From Bradyrhizobium diazoefficiens (lineage in GTDB: Bacteria > Pseudomonadota > Alphaproteobacteria > Rhizobiales > Xanthobacteraceae): a DNA stretch of 64,000 bases. The notes under the pieces are model-generated. The model was not told where the DNA came from. It was given only the letters and a program-made list of their open reading frames with translations, and searched no databases. Position 1 is the stretch's first letter, and each line of letters opens with the position of its first letter. Location: the NCBI RefSeq assembly GCF_016616425.1, contig NZ_CP067101.1, positions 6,076,001 to 6,140,000 on the forward strand. Reading direction: 5' to 3'. The translations under genes and the position numbers were made by a program. Shown here one piece after another: positions 36,977 to 47,264 of the stretch.

Positions 36977-37785
36977 TTCTCAGATGCGGCCGGCGTCGTT
37001 CGCGAGCGCCGGTATGGGCCACGCTGCTGTCCAACAAAACCCCATCGCAATTCTATTTCGCGCCCACGAGGGCCGGTTGCGGCGGTACAACAACCGGCGT
37101 TGTCGCAAGTCGCGCTCTCTACGTTTCGAACCGAAGTCACTTTGGCTGGTGTTGAACATCATCCAACGGCGGGCCAGAAGAACATCCGGAGCATCAAAAG
37201 TTGGATCTGCCATTCTTGTGCGGCGTCTCCATGATCCGGCTCACTGCCGCATGCATTTGACCTTCTCGAAGGAATAGCACGCGATCGAGACCCCCCTGGT
37301 GTCGGCAATGCTTGCTCGTGGTACTCGCTCCACACGCACGTAACGAAGACCATATTCGCCAGGGATGGCGCACTGCATCGCTACTTGCGCCAATGGCACA
37401 TTGTCAAACACCAGTGGCCATGCAATGCAATGAGATCCTCAGCCCTTCTAGTGCCCAGCCTGCTGAGTAATGGCCCATGGGGATACAGAGTCTGACGGCA
37501 GCACTCCGTTCTCGATCTCTCGTGAACGTGGATAGGCTTGCGTCTCGGTCAACTACCAATCTTCGCAATTGTTCGAGGTGACCGGCCATGTCAAACGACC
37601 GGAAACTGAGCGTCGTGCAGGTCAAACGTGATCTCGTTGATGTCGCGCGAAGCGCGCAGGAAAGCGTCGATCGCAGCGGATCCCGATGAATCCCTGCATG
37701 TGCCGTCCGATTCTACCCTTACTCGTTCGCGTCCCAGCCCAAAGGTTGGTTTTGCGAACAGATGCGATTTCAGGAGAATGCCAGC
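36977..37785. other. No supported gene
   Basis: Between the orphan terminator and the dioxygenase gene I find no frame with a recognisable domain. Confidence 0.35.
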
Positions 37786-38715
37786 GTGACCAGGACGGCC
37801 TCGATCGACAGTATCATTCCGCAAGCCGATATCGCAAAGCGCACCGCGCGCATCGGCGCTGAAGTCAGGAACATCAAGCTGTCGGGCGATTTGCCGGCGG
37901 AGACGATCACCGCGATCAACAGCTTGCTGCTCGAGCATAAGGTTCTCTTCTTTCGCGATCAGGGTCACCTCGGTAACGCAGAACAGGAACGCTTTGCCCT
38001 TCGTTTCGGAACGCTTATGGCGCATCCGACACTCGGCGCCATCAAGGGAACGGTGTCGATGATCGAGCTTGACTCCGCGCGCCCCGCCAGCCGAGCCGAC
38101 CTCTGGCACAGCGACGGGACCTTCCTCGAGGCATATCCCAAAATTGCGGTCCTGCGCGGCGTTGTGATCCCACAGTTTGGCGGCGATACGATCTGGTCAA
38201 ACACCGCGACCGCCTATCTGGACCTCCCTGCGCCGCTGCGACGGCTGGCCGACGAGCTCTGGGCGGTACACAGCAATGCGTTCGACTATGCCGTCATGGC
38301 CCGCGGCACCAAGGCAGACAAAAAGCACTTCGACGAGGTGTTCACCAGGACGGTCTATGAGACCGAGCATCCTGTCGTGCGGATCCATCCCGAAACCGGA
38401 GAGCGGGTGCTGGTGCTTGGCGATGTGGTGCAACGCTTTGTTGGCATCCCGAAATATGATGGCGAGAGGCTATTTGACCTTTTCCAGTCTCATGTCACCG
38501 CACCCGAAAACACCGTGCGGTGGAGTTGGAAGGTGGGCGATGTCGTGATCTGGGACAACCGCGCCACGCAGCACTATGCGGTCAATGATTACGGCGACCA
38601 GCATCGCGTCGTTCGCCGCGCCACCGTCGCTGGCGAGGTGCCGGTGAGCACCGATGGTCGATTGAGCTCGATGCGCACAAAAGTCGCCAAACAGCCTCCC
38701 GCTAAGGTCGCTTAA
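37786..38715 (+). CDS. TauD/TfdA-family Fe(II)/2-oxoglutarate dioxygenase
   Basis: 309 residues from GTG 37786, which has AGGAG nine bases upstream; the frame opens at ATG 37762 without such a site. The iron ligands are visible: His and Asp in ADLWHSDGTFLE and the distal His in IWDNRATQHYAVNDYG. The 2-oxoglutarate-binding Arg is in HRVVRRATVAGE. RIGAEVRNIKLSGDLPAE is the family start. Substrates include sulfonates and aryloxyacetates, and none can be chosen here. No transporter partner is adjacent. Confidence 0.88.
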   Translation: MTRTASIDSIIPQADIAKRTARIGAEVRNIKLSGDLPAETITAINSLLLEHKVLFFRDQGHLGNAEQERFALRFGTLMAHPTLGAIKGTVSMIELDSARPASRADLWHSDGTFLEAYPKIAVLRGVVIPQFGGDTIWSNTATAYLDLPAPLRRLADELWAVHSNAFDYAVMARGTKADKKHFDEVFTRTVYETEHPVVRIHPETGERVLVLGDVVQRFVGIPKYDGERLFDLFQSHVTAPENTVRWSWKVGDVVIWDNRATQHYAVNDYGDQHRVVRRATVAGEVPVSTDGRLSSMRTKVAKQPPAKVA

Positions 38716-39082
38716 GGCCCTAGAAGACCTCAAGATCCCGCCGAAGCAGTCTCTACCGCTCGTTTGCTCTTTTGGCATCCCTGAGCGTGGTTTGCTGTCG
38801 GCATTGAGCAGTGTCTATTCCCCGCGCCTGCAGCGATGATCTCTCCTCCGACCGCGACCTCCCCTTGCTCATGGACGCCCTTGACGCGTTTTCCAGCGCA
38901 GCAGCCTCCGGGCCTTGCGAGTGAGCTCAGGGCTAGTCTGGTGGGCGCACACTCTATCAAGGCGAGCAACAGGGACTGGAAACTGGCACCGCATGCGGGC
39001 GTGGCGATGACGGTTGGGACTCGCTCGGCTGCGGCTGCGGCTGCAGCCTTCGGCGCTCGATCAACTCTGACGCAAACCGGGC
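38716..39082. other. Gap before the porin gene
   Basis: It contains a plus-strand frame from 38836, not in phase with the porin, ending in hydrophobic LAIAFILCDESR. This may be part of a displaced porin leader, as the porin's own signal peptide is unusually short. Confidence 0.3.
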
Positions 39083-40570
39083 TTGCCATCGCCTTTATCC
39101 TTTGCGACGAGTCTCGCCTGCAGTCCGGCGTTGGCGGGAGCGGAGAACGCATCGGACACCAGGAGCGAGACGCCGGATGAGGCTCCTGGCAAACACCTTC
39201 AAAGGTCGAGCGGTGCGGCCCCTCGAAGCCGGCAGCTCAAGCGAACAGCGCATCTCGACGGCCGCCCGGCGCCGACACAAGCGGCCAATAGGACGGCCTC
39301 AAGGCACGGTCGTCCAGGCACGGTTGCAGAGGCCAGGCCCCCAGAGAAGACGGACCCATTCGCAAAGTTCGATCACCTGCGTGAAAAAGGCATTTGGCTC
39401 AATATACCCGGGCCTGCGGATACGATCGATCAGGACAAGGGTGGGGTTAGATCTGCGCTGGCGGATTTCGGGATCGGCTATGTGGGCTGGACGCAAAACA
39501 CCTTGATCGACAACCGGCTGCCGAATGCTTCCAAAAGCACCACCTTCAATCAACGGTATATTGGCGAGAGTCCGACATTCGGTACTGTCAATTTCATGAT
39601 CGTGACCTACGATCTCAGCCGATTTGGAATTCCCGATGGTCAGATAGCCGTGGGGGCCGAGCAACAATATTGGACCTGGACGCCTGCCGGGCCAGATCGG
39701 GTGGGAGTCAACACAATTGCGTACTACCAGACGTTTTTCGACAAGAAGCTCGAACTCAAGGTGGGTTACCTGAGGAATCATGACGAGTTCTTGGGAATGA
39801 ATCCGTTTGGGCCGACGCCCGTCATCTTGTCCCAAGCTGGGATGAGCAACAATTCCGCACCCACGCCGGCTCTCAACGTGAAGTACAATTTTGACGATCG
39901 GCTCTACACCAAGATTTCGGTCCAGCGCGCGGTCAGTCCGGATGGCCAGTTGGCGCACATGAGCGAGAACCCCACCGGCTTGAACTGGCGCACCGCCAAT
40001 GCCGGCATTTTATTGCTTGATGAAGCTGGATATAAGGACAAGGCGGCTCCGGGATCGCCCGAGACCTGGCTGCGGGCCGGAATCGGTTTCAACAACAGCC
40101 GCTTTCCGAACTTGACGGATCCTGGTCAACCCAGGGCCAATGCGAACAGCGCCTACTACGTGGCCGCGGACAGGCAGCTTTGGCAATCCGATCCACAAGG
40201 TTCACCAGCTCGGGGGATCTATGGTGGGTTCTCTGCCATGTACGCTCCGTCTGACCTCAACAAGGTCAGCCGCTATTTCGAGCTTCGTCTTTATGCGAAA
40301 GGACTAATTAGCAGCCGACCGGGTGATCAGATTGCCATTTCTGCCACCAATATCGGTTGGAGCCAGTTTGCAATCGATGCGGCCTTGGCCAAAGGCGAGC
40401 TCGTCCATCATGATAGCACGGCGATCTGGGGAAGATACACCGCGCGGCTGGCGCCCGGAGTTTATGCCACCCTGGGCCTGCTATACATCAACAATCCGAC
40501 AACCATCACATACACGCGCCAAACCGGGCATGCGCTGAACGTCTTGGTGTCGACATCAGTCTTTTTCTAA
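39083..40570 (+). CDS. OprB-type carbohydrate-selective porin
   Basis: Outer-membrane beta-barrel of up to 495 residues, ending SVFF with the C-terminal Phe needed for barrel assembly. Barrel-type alternation is visible in GIGYVGWTQNTLID, FGTVNFMIVTYDLSRFG, LELKVGYLRNHDEFLG and YTARLAPGVYATLGLLYI, matching OprB sugar porins. The start is TTG 39083, limited by an in-frame stop just upstream. LPSPLSFATSLACSPALAGAEN could serve as a truncated signal peptide. The ~70 residues after it are Arg-rich and unusual, so the N-terminus may be frameshifted. Confidence 0.78.
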   Translation: MPSPLSFATSLACSPALAGAENASDTRSETPDEAPGKHLQRSSGAAPRSRQLKRTAHLDGRPAPTQAANRTASRHGRPGTVAEARPPEKTDPFAKFDHLREKGIWLNIPGPADTIDQDKGGVRSALADFGIGYVGWTQNTLIDNRLPNASKSTTFNQRYIGESPTFGTVNFMIVTYDLSRFGIPDGQIAVGAEQQYWTWTPAGPDRVGVNTIAYYQTFFDKKLELKVGYLRNHDEFLGMNPFGPTPVILSQAGMSNNSAPTPALNVKYNFDDRLYTKISVQRAVSPDGQLAHMSENPTGLNWRTANAGILLLDEAGYKDKAAPGSPETWLRAGIGFNNSRFPNLTDPGQPRANANSAYYVAADRQLWQSDPQGSPARGIYGGFSAMYAPSDLNKVSRYFELRLYAKGLISSRPGDQIAISATNIGWSQFAIDAALAKGELVHHDSTAIWGRYTARLAPGVYATLGLLYINNPTTITYTRQTGHALNVLVSTSVFF

Positions 40571-41055
40571 CTCCTTTGGTGCTTCTGTCTCGCGTGCCGG
40601 GTCAGAAACAGCTCGCGAATCGTGATCGCGAGCACGCAAGACCCCCTCCTCCACCACGAGCTAAACTCCGAGCATCGAATGGGCAGCGACGAAATGAGGT
40701 GACGCGGAGGCCATGGCAATGCCGGTCACGCGGCGCTCGGAGACAATCTCCGTTCTCCGACTGGGCAGGTCCATCGTTGAGGCAAGTCCTCGTCGATCTT
40801 TTGCCTGCCCATTGAGCAGCTCGGCCCTGAAGTGGGCGTACGTTACGGATGCGACATCATCATCAGGTCTCCGTCAGATGGAGACGGGCCTGTTCGTGTG
40901 TTCGGATACTGATCGATGCGGCCCAGCGACTGTCCATAACCGGCGCCAAGTTGCGCCGCCGAGCGCTCAGGGTGAAGCTGCGGCCGCCGGAATTCTCCAG
41001 CCCGTCCATCGCACCGGCTTTCCTCCCTGATCCTGGAGAGGCGGACGGAAGCAGC
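40571..41055. other. No supported gene
   Basis: The gap lies between the convergent porin gene and fdxB. No recognisable domain or clear terminator was found. Confidence 0.35.
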
Positions 41056-41355
41056 TCAGGCGCCTTCTACCGCGGCGGGCACGTGAGTCTGGCAGTTGGC
41101 CGGACAGACTCGCGCGCAGGCGCCGCAACCGATACAGGCTCCCTCGTCACTTATCACCATGATCTTTTTCTCGATCTCATCGTCCTCGTCGCTCCCGAGG
41201 CCGACAAGATCGCCCTCCTCGTTGATCCCTTTTAGGGTCATGACATGGCGACCACAGACCTTGAAGCAGCGTCCGCATCCGATGCATTTGCCGGGATCGA
41301 TCGATACGAGATAATCGGGCATCCAGCCGCGGCCGTCGCGCGTTGCAAATGACAT
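41056..41355 (-). CDS. fdxB: Nif-specific ferredoxin III, FdxB
   Basis: 99-residue 2[4Fe-4S] ferredoxin. Cluster motifs are [16 protein letters not shown] and [19 protein letters not shown], separated by the acidic insert [16 protein letters not shown] typical of the FdxB type. ATG 41355 follows AAGGG. It is the last gene of the nifDKENX operon and a likely electron donor for cofactor assembly or nitrogenase. Confidence 0.94.
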   Translation of the reverse strand: MSFATRDGRGWMPDYLVSIDPGKCIGCGRCFKVCGRHVMTLKGINEEGDLVGLGSDEDDEIEKKIMVISDEGACIGCGACARVCPANCQTHVPAAVEGA

Positions 41356-41367
41356 GCTTGTATACCC

Positions 41368-41568
41368 TTACGCCTTTTCCTGCGCCTTGAGATCCTCGCG
41401 CTTTTTCTCAAGTTCGGCGAACGCCTCATATGCTCTTTGCGCCACCGCCATGATCGAGTGCCAGTTGAGCGGCAGCTCCTCCGACAAGTCGTGCAGATCC
41501 ATCTTGGCCTGCGTCGCCTTGGCCGACAGCTTCTTGATGTCTGCCTTGAGCGTTTCAAGTTCGCTCAT
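41368..41568 (-). CDS. CCE_0567-family small metalloprotein
   Basis: 66 residues, nearly all helical (ETLKADIKKLSAKATQAKMDLHDLSEEL, then LNWHSIMAVAQRAYEAFAEL). It matches the small CCE_0567 family that regularly follows nifX and DUF269; its role is undefined. It begins ten bases after the DUF269 gene. Confidence 0.87.
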   Translation of the reverse strand: MSELETLKADIKKLSAKATQAKMDLHDLSEELPLNWHSIMAVAQRAYEAFAELEKKREDLKAQEKA

Positions 41569-41577
41569 GACTTGCCC

Positions 41578-42048
41578 TCAATAATTCGCCACGTCCGGAA
41601 ATTTCCGAATCATCCTGATCCCGTCCTTGACATACTTGTCACCCTCGGCGGCGAGCTTTGCGAGATTGTCGAATCCGAATCGATGCACATCGCGCAGCTG
41701 CTTGTTGACGACGATCAGGCGGCCTGCGATCAGCACCATGCGGCCAAAGCCTTCATGGTGCATCTTCAGTATCGGCTGGGTCATCACACCGGTCGCCTTC
41801 TCGATCGATAGCGCGACCACATTGAAGAACAATTCCAGGCGCCACACCGTGTCCGGATCTGGATCGCCCACGATCGGCAGCGCGTGCCGCTTGTCCTTGT
41901 CCAAGAGATAGGGTTCGAGCAGGTCGACATCGCTCTTGCCATCCCAAGCCCCATGGCTGTCCTCAGCGCGCCAAATCTTGGCCAGTTGCTTAACGAACGG
42001 AGCGTCAAGAGCGCTGCCCGGCTGCCCTACTTCTGCGGCCTCGGTCAT
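41578..42048 (-). CDS. NifX-associated nitrogen fixation protein (DUF269)
   Basis: 156-residue DUF269 protein: [63 protein letters not shown]. Known only by its constant place behind nifX in Mo-nitrogenase clusters. It starts seven bases after nifX. Confidence 0.92.
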   Translation of the reverse strand: MTEAAEVGQPGSALDAPFVKQLAKIWRAEDSHGAWDGKSDVDLLEPYLLDKDKRHALPIVGDPDPDTVWRLELFFNVVALSIEKATGVMTQPILKMHHEGFGRMVLIAGRLIVVNKQLRDVHRFGFDNLAKLAAEGDKYVKDGIRMIRKFPDVANY

Positions 42049-42055
42049 CTGATCC

Positions 42056-42451
42056 TCATTCCTCGAAATCGAACGTGCGCTCCTTGGCTTTCGCCAGCGC
42101 CTTGCGTATCCAGGGGGGCGGCGTCCCCTTCAGCATCCGTTGGAGCTTCGCGAGCAGCTCGAGGATGCTCTCGGGCTTGTCCACCTTGATGGGGTGTACC
42201 TTGTTCGCCACCACCCGCGCCGCACCGGAGCCGCCAATGGCAATCACATAGAGAATGGCGCAATCCCTGATCGCCTCGATCTTTGGCGCGAGCTTATCCT
42301 CGTTGCCGTCTTCCGAAAGATCGCCGTCGAACTGCACCGCCCTCAGAAAGACGTGCCCGTCCGGTCCGACGTCATAGATGACAATGTTCTTGGCCCAGCC
42401 GAAATGCGCATCGACACGGCTCAAATCCTGGGTAGCGAATGCGACTTTCAT
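42056..42451 (-). CDS. nifX: NifX, cofactor carrier
   Basis: 131-residue NifX, which holds NifB-co or VK-cluster during FeMo-cofactor synthesis. [21 protein letters not shown] and [25 protein letters not shown] are the family's dinitrogenase-cofactor domain. Its ATG overlaps the nifN stop (ATGA), so translation is coupled. Confidence 0.94.
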   Translation of the reverse strand: MKVAFATQDLSRVDAHFGWAKNIVIYDVGPDGHVFLRAVQFDGDLSEDGNEDKLAPKIEAIRDCAILYVIAIGGSGAARVVANKVHPIKVDKPESILELLAKLQRMLKGTPPPWIRKALAKAKERTFDFEE

Positions 42452-43851
42452 GCAATCGAACTCTCTGTTGCTTCGACAAAGCTGCGGCCGTACGTCAGAG
42501 GCGGCATCGGGCTCCGCCAGCTATCGGGCTGAGGCTGATGATTTTTCACGCGGTCGGCGATGAGGAGGTTGGCGATATTGAAAATCAGATCGCGCGTGCC
42601 GCGATACCCAACAGACAGCTGGTGTCCTGCGCCAAGGCGGTCGAACATCGGAAATCCCGCGCGATGAAATGGGATCTTCAGCCGTTCCGCCGCTTGACGG
42701 CCGTGCGAATGCGTGATCAGCAGATCGCAATTGCCTCTCCGAGCTCGCTCTTCCAGATCCTCGAGATCGCCGATCAGCACCTCCCCCGTCCTTATCCGCT
42801 CCAGCACGGGCGAGGGCGTTGTCGTCACGGCCGCCGTGACCTGCGCGCCCATGTCGTGCAGCATGCTGGACAGGTCGAACAGGAGGTCAGGCTCTGCACC
42901 GATCGCGAGCTTACGGCCGCCGATATGGAAATGGGCGTCCAGCATCGCATCGGCGAGCTGCCCGCGCTGGCGCCGATATTTCGGTGGCACAGGTCGGCCG
43001 GCGATCTCGCTCAGGAACGCAATGAATTCATCGTTGGGGATGAGGCCGCACAAACGCTCGAACAGGCGAAATGGCACCCCGGTCCTGGTCTGCATGGCTT
43101 CTGCCGACCGCCGCATCTGCGTACCGATGGCAATGGTCCAGCCGGACTGGCCCATGCTGGCAATTTCCTCAATGCCGATCCCACCGATGGTCGTTGACGT
43201 AAACTCCTCAGGAATATGCCCGTCCAGCGATCCCGCAAGATCAGGCAGGAAGGCTGGCTTTAGCCCGAAATCCTCCAGGATCGTCCTGATCTCATCGAGG
43301 TCGGCAGGCGTCAGGTGACATCCGGGAAGGACATTCACCCGCGCCGGATCGCGCTCTGCCGCGATGGTCGGCGCACTTACAAGCACCTCGACCATGCGCG
43401 CCACTGCCTTTTCCCAGCCGTCCTGAAAAGCATCCTTGAAATCGGGCGTCGAGACATGGACCAGGGGAAATGTGGCGAGCTGCGGATGTTTCTTGCGGAT
43501 CAGCTTGATGTAGCCGTCGACATCGTCGCCATTGGTTTCGGTCACCCCGGTCGAGCAGATCCCGATGATCTCCGGCTTGGTTCGATTGTGGATGTTGAGG
43601 ATGGCTTGCTCGACATTTTCGTAGCCGCCGAGCACGGTTGCCACCTCGCTCATCGCGGTGGTCTGCAGCGGGACCGCCTCCTTGAAATGCCGCACGAACA
43701 GCGTGAGCCCAAACGATGTGCAGCCTTGCGAGCCGTGCAGAACCGGCATCGCTCCGCGCAGGCCCATGAACGCAAAGGCGCCGCCGATGGGCTGGCTCAT
43801 CTTCAGCGGGTTGACCGTGCAGGCCTTGCTCGACGTGCTGACGATAGCCAT
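42448..43851 (-). CDS. nifN: NifN, FeMo-cofactor scaffold beta subunit
   Basis: 467-residue NifK-like subunit of the NifEN scaffold. PIGGAFAFMGLRGAMPVLHGSQGCTSFG, shown here as one N-terminal block holding the Cys of GSQGCTSFG, is characteristic; also IIGICSTGVTETNGDD. It starts nine bases after nifE and ends coupled to nifX. No damage seen. Confidence 0.95.
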   Translation of the reverse strand: MAIVSTSSKACTVNPLKMSQPIGGAFAFMGLRGAMPVLHGSQGCTSFGLTLFVRHFKEAVPLQTTAMSEVATVLGGYENVEQAILNIHNRTKPEIIGICSTGVTETNGDDVDGYIKLIRKKHPQLATFPLVHVSTPDFKDAFQDGWEKAVARMVEVLVSAPTIAAERDPARVNVLPGCHLTPADLDEIRTILEDFGLKPAFLPDLAGSLDGHIPEEFTSTTIGGIGIEEIASMGQSGWTIAIGTQMRRSAEAMQTRTGVPFRLFERLCGLIPNDEFIAFLSEIAGRPVPPKYRRQRGQLADAMLDAHFHIGGRKLAIGAEPDLLFDLSSMLHDMGAQVTAAVTTTPSPVLERIRTGEVLIGDLEDLEERARRGNCDLLITHSHGRQAAERLKIPFHRAGFPMFDRLGAGHQLSVGYRGTRDLIFNIANLLIADRVKNHQPQPDSWRSPMPPLTYGRSFVEATESSIA

Positions 43852-43860
43852 TGTGCGGCG

Positions 43861-45540
43861 CTATTCCGTGGCCGGCGGCTGGGCGGTCGGCGAGAAGGCC
43901 CTCAGGCCAGCCAGGATGCCCTTGATCCGGGACTTGCATGCGCCGCAGCCACTGGACGCGTCGGTTAGCTGTCTGACTGCCTTGGGGCTGGTCAGATTAT
44001 GTAAGCGGATCGCATCCTCGATTGTACCAAGATCCACTCTCCTACAGAAGCAAACTCTTTTCGCGCGGCGGCGCGCCTCGACGAGCGTAGGTTTTTTTGG
44101 GGTCTCGGCGGCCTGCCCGGCTGTCTGCGCATTGGCTATGGGCTCGCCGTTCTTGGCCATATCGTCCCAGGGCGCCGGCCGCCGCAGTTGTTCCCACATC
44201 GGGTTGAACAGCGCCTTGTCGATCTCCTCGACCAGCTTCACGATCCCCAGATAGCCCATATAGGCATGAGAACGCTCCTGGTTGATGTCGAGCCAGGGTA
44301 TCGCCGCCTTCAGCGCCACGAATTGCGACTTTCCACCGGAGAGCATGATGTCCGCTTTTGCGCCCTTCAGCATCTTGAACATGTCGCGCGGCGCCATGTC
44401 GTCGATCATATGGGCGTCCTGTCCCATCCGCTGCTTGATGCGCTCCTTGTCTTCTTCGGTGGATTTTTTGACGCTGGTGCCGACCAGCTCAAGGCCGGCC
44501 TCCTGCAGCGCGGCCAGAACGGACCAGGACTTCACGCCACCCGTGATGAGGAGTGCTTTCTTTCCAGCAAGGCGAGACCTGTAGGATTGGATTGCGGCCC
44601 ACGCGCGCGCCTCCTCCCGCGCGATGACTGCCTCGGTACGATCGATCAGGTCTTCCGGCGCTCCGCGCGCGACCAAAACGCGTGCAATGTTGCGCAGCGC
44701 GTCACTGGAGTCCTGGATGCCGTAGAACGAGCCTTCGAAGAACGGGATGCCGTAACGCTCCTGCATTTTGCGCGCGACATTGATCATCGATTTCGAGCAC
44801 ACCAGCATGGCGACGCGTGCCCGATGCGATGAGGCCACGTCACGATATTTCCCATCTCCGGAAATGCAGGACAGGATGCGGATGCCGAGCTCGTCAAACA
44901 ACGGCTTGACCTGCCACAATTCGCCCGAGAGGTTGTATTCGCCGATCAGGTTGATGTCGCAGGGCGTGGTGTCGTCCGGCTCTTCGGTGCCGATGACATG
45001 ATCAAGCAACGCTTGCCCAGCAAGCTTGTTGCCGAGGTTTTTCGAACCTACAAAGCCGGGCGAATTGACCGGAATCACAGGCTTGCCGAACTTCCGAGAC
45101 GCCGCCTTGCAGACGGCATTGATGTCGTCGCCGATCATGGCCGGAATGCAGGTCTGATAGACAAAGATCGCCGCCGGATCGTATTTCGCCAAGATCTCCT
45201 TGATTGCCTTGTAAAGCCGCTTCTCGCCGCCGAACACGACATCGGTTTCGTTCATGTCCGTGGTAAAGCCGATGCGCCAGATGCTGGCACCGGATGATGC
45301 TGAACCGCGGTTGTCCCAGGAATTGCCCTCACAGGCGATCGGGCCGTGCACCAGATGGGCGACGTCCGTGAAGGGCTGCAGCGCGACCTTGGCGCCATCG
45401 AAGGCGCATCCGCCCGCCGCACTGCCGGGCTTGAGTTGTTTGGTACAACCCTTTTTGCGATCAGCCTCGGATTTGTCGGCGTTTTTGGCGCAGCCCGGCT
45501 CGTTGAAAACATCCAGGATTCTGGCCGAAAGCGAACTCAT
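43861..45540 (-). CDS. nifE: NifE, FeMo-cofactor scaffold alpha subunit with Bfd-like tail
   Basis: 559-residue NifD-like subunit on which FeMo-cofactor is completed. VHGPIACEGNSWDNRG and YQTCIPAMIGDDINAV hold cluster ligands; the cofactor region has ARVAMLVCSKSMINVARKM. The C-terminal ~60 residues (VCFCRRVDLGTIEDAI, then SSGCGACKSRIKGIL) form a Bfd-like [2Fe-2S] domain, an extension common in Bradyrhizobium-type NifE. It lies about 100 bp after nifK. Confidence 0.96.
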   Translation of the reverse strand: MSSLSARILDVFNEPGCAKNADKSEADRKKGCTKQLKPGSAAGGCAFDGAKVALQPFTDVAHLVHGPIACEGNSWDNRGSASSGASIWRIGFTTDMNETDVVFGGEKRLYKAIKEILAKYDPAAIFVYQTCIPAMIGDDINAVCKAASRKFGKPVIPVNSPGFVGSKNLGNKLAGQALLDHVIGTEEPDDTTPCDINLIGEYNLSGELWQVKPLFDELGIRILSCISGDGKYRDVASSHRARVAMLVCSKSMINVARKMQERYGIPFFEGSFYGIQDSSDALRNIARVLVARGAPEDLIDRTEAVIAREEARAWAAIQSYRSRLAGKKALLITGGVKSWSVLAALQEAGLELVGTSVKKSTEEDKERIKQRMGQDAHMIDDMAPRDMFKMLKGAKADIMLSGGKSQFVALKAAIPWLDINQERSHAYMGYLGIVKLVEEIDKALFNPMWEQLRRPAPWDDMAKNGEPIANAQTAGQAAETPKKPTLVEARRRAKRVCFCRRVDLGTIEDAIRLHNLTSPKAVRQLTDASSGCGACKSRIKGILAGLRAFSPTAQPPATE

Positions 45541-45638
45541 CGGTCTCTCCTCTCAATCGCGAGATTATGTGAGATCAGCCAAGGCGCGCTTAAGCCATCG
45601 CCGATGTTTGCCGGCGATGACTTAAGCGTCTTTCGTCA

Positions 45639-47195
45639 TCAACGAATAATGTCAAAGCTATAGTCGGTACCCGCCACACTGGTCTTTCTGTCGATCTCGT
45701 CAAAGATCTTATCGAGGATCTTCACCAGAACGTTCATGCCGCCTTGATAGCCCCACACGGGAGAGCGGTGATGGTGATGCCGATCAAAAATGGGAAAACC
45801 GATGCGGATCAGCGGGGTGCTGGTATCGCGCTCCAGATATTTGCCATGCGTGTTGCCGATCAGAAAATCGACCGGCTCCGTGAAGAGCAGCGAGCGCATG
45901 TGCCAGAGGTCTCGCCCTGGATAAGCATGGCAGTTCCGCCCGAACGGCGAGCTCGCAAACAAGGCCTGCATTTTATGCTCCCAGGCCTTGTTGCCGTTCG
46001 TCGACAGCACATGGACCGGTTCGGCGCCGAGTTCGAGCAGGAAGGCCGTTAGCCCATAACATAGGTCTGGATCGCCGTAGATCGCAAACTTCTTGCCATG
46101 GATATGCGCGCTGGAGTCGGCCATCGCGTCGACCAGGCGGCCGCGCTCGCGCGCCAGCGCCTCGGGGATTTCCTTGCCGGTGATGCGCGATAACGCCATG
46201 AGGAGGTCGTCGGTCGCGGAGACGCCGACCGGATGGTTGAAAGCCAGGACCTCCTGGCCATGGCCGGCGATGAACGCCAGCGTCTTTTCCGTGCACCATT
46301 GCTGCGCAGATATCGTCGCCTTGGCGTGAACCGCGTTCGCGGCGTCTTCCAGTGTGGTGCCGCCGTCATACATCCTGAACTCGCCGTCGGTCGGGGTATC
46401 GAACACATCGGAATTGTCCGCGAGGATGGTGTACCGGACGTCCATCAGGTCGAAGATGCGCTTGATTTCACGGGTATTGCCAACCGTGTAGCCGTCAAAG
46501 CCACCGATAAAGTTGATCTTCTCGTTGGGCACGCGCTCGAGCTTCGGCGCAGTTCCCGCTTTGCCGTCCCAGAAATGCTCAAGAATGCCCTTCAGCGCAT
46601 TGTCATAGCCCGTGATGTGGCTGCCGACAAAGGCTGGCGTGTGCGCGAACGGCACATCGAAATCCTGCGGGACCGATCCCTTCTCCTTGGAGGTCTTGAT
46701 AAAGGCGTTGAGGTCATCCCCGATCACCTCCGCCATGCAGGTCGTGGAGACTGCGATCATCTTGGGCTTGTACATGTTATAGCTGTTGGCGAGCCCATCG
46801 GTCATGTTGTTCAGGCCGCCGAACACTGCAGCATCTTCCGTCATCGAAGAGGAGACGCAGGAACTCGGCTCCTTGAAGTGCCGCGACAGATGGCTGCGAT
46901 AATAGGCGACGCAGCCCTGGGAGCCGTGCACGAAGGGCAGCGTGCCCTCGAATCCAACCGAGGCGAAGACCGCACCGAGCGGCTGGCACGCCTTGGCCGG
47001 GTTTATCGTCAGAGCTTCCCGCGCAAAGTTCTTTTCGCGATATTCGGGCGTCTTCGACCATTCCCTGATGCGTTCGACCTCCGCGGGATCTCGAGAATTC
47101 TCGAACATCTTCTTTTTGTTGGCCAGCATTTGCTGGTATTCCGGACCGCGGAACAGCTCGACATGATCGAGCACGTGTTCTGCATTCTGCGCCAT
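45639..47195 (-). CDS. nifK: Nitrogenase MoFe protein beta chain NifK
   Basis: 518 residues. P-cluster ligands are in [19 protein letters not shown] and [33 protein letters not shown] is also conserved. The C-terminal segment [23 protein letters not shown] is the beta-chain signature. It starts about 70 bp after nifD, forming the alpha2beta2 MoFe protein with it. Confidence 0.99.
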   Translation of the reverse strand: MAQNAEHVLDHVELFRGPEYQQMLANKKKMFENSRDPAEVERIREWSKTPEYREKNFAREALTINPAKACQPLGAVFASVGFEGTLPFVHGSQGCVAYYRSHLSRHFKEPSSCVSSSMTEDAAVFGGLNNMTDGLANSYNMYKPKMIAVSTTCMAEVIGDDLNAFIKTSKEKGSVPQDFDVPFAHTPAFVGSHITGYDNALKGILEHFWDGKAGTAPKLERVPNEKINFIGGFDGYTVGNTREIKRIFDLMDVRYTILADNSDVFDTPTDGEFRMYDGGTTLEDAANAVHAKATISAQQWCTEKTLAFIAGHGQEVLAFNHPVGVSATDDLLMALSRITGKEIPEALARERGRLVDAMADSSAHIHGKKFAIYGDPDLCYGLTAFLLELGAEPVHVLSTNGNKAWEHKMQALFASSPFGRNCHAYPGRDLWHMRSLLFTEPVDFLIGNTHGKYLERDTSTPLIRIGFPIFDRHHHHRSPVWGYQGGMNVLVKILDKIFDEIDRKTSVAGTDYSFDIIR

Positions 47196-47264
47196 TCGTG
47201 GGAATCCTCTTGAAAAATCGTGGTCAATGTCGGCTCGACGTCTCTGAAGAGAGGCGGAAGCTGC

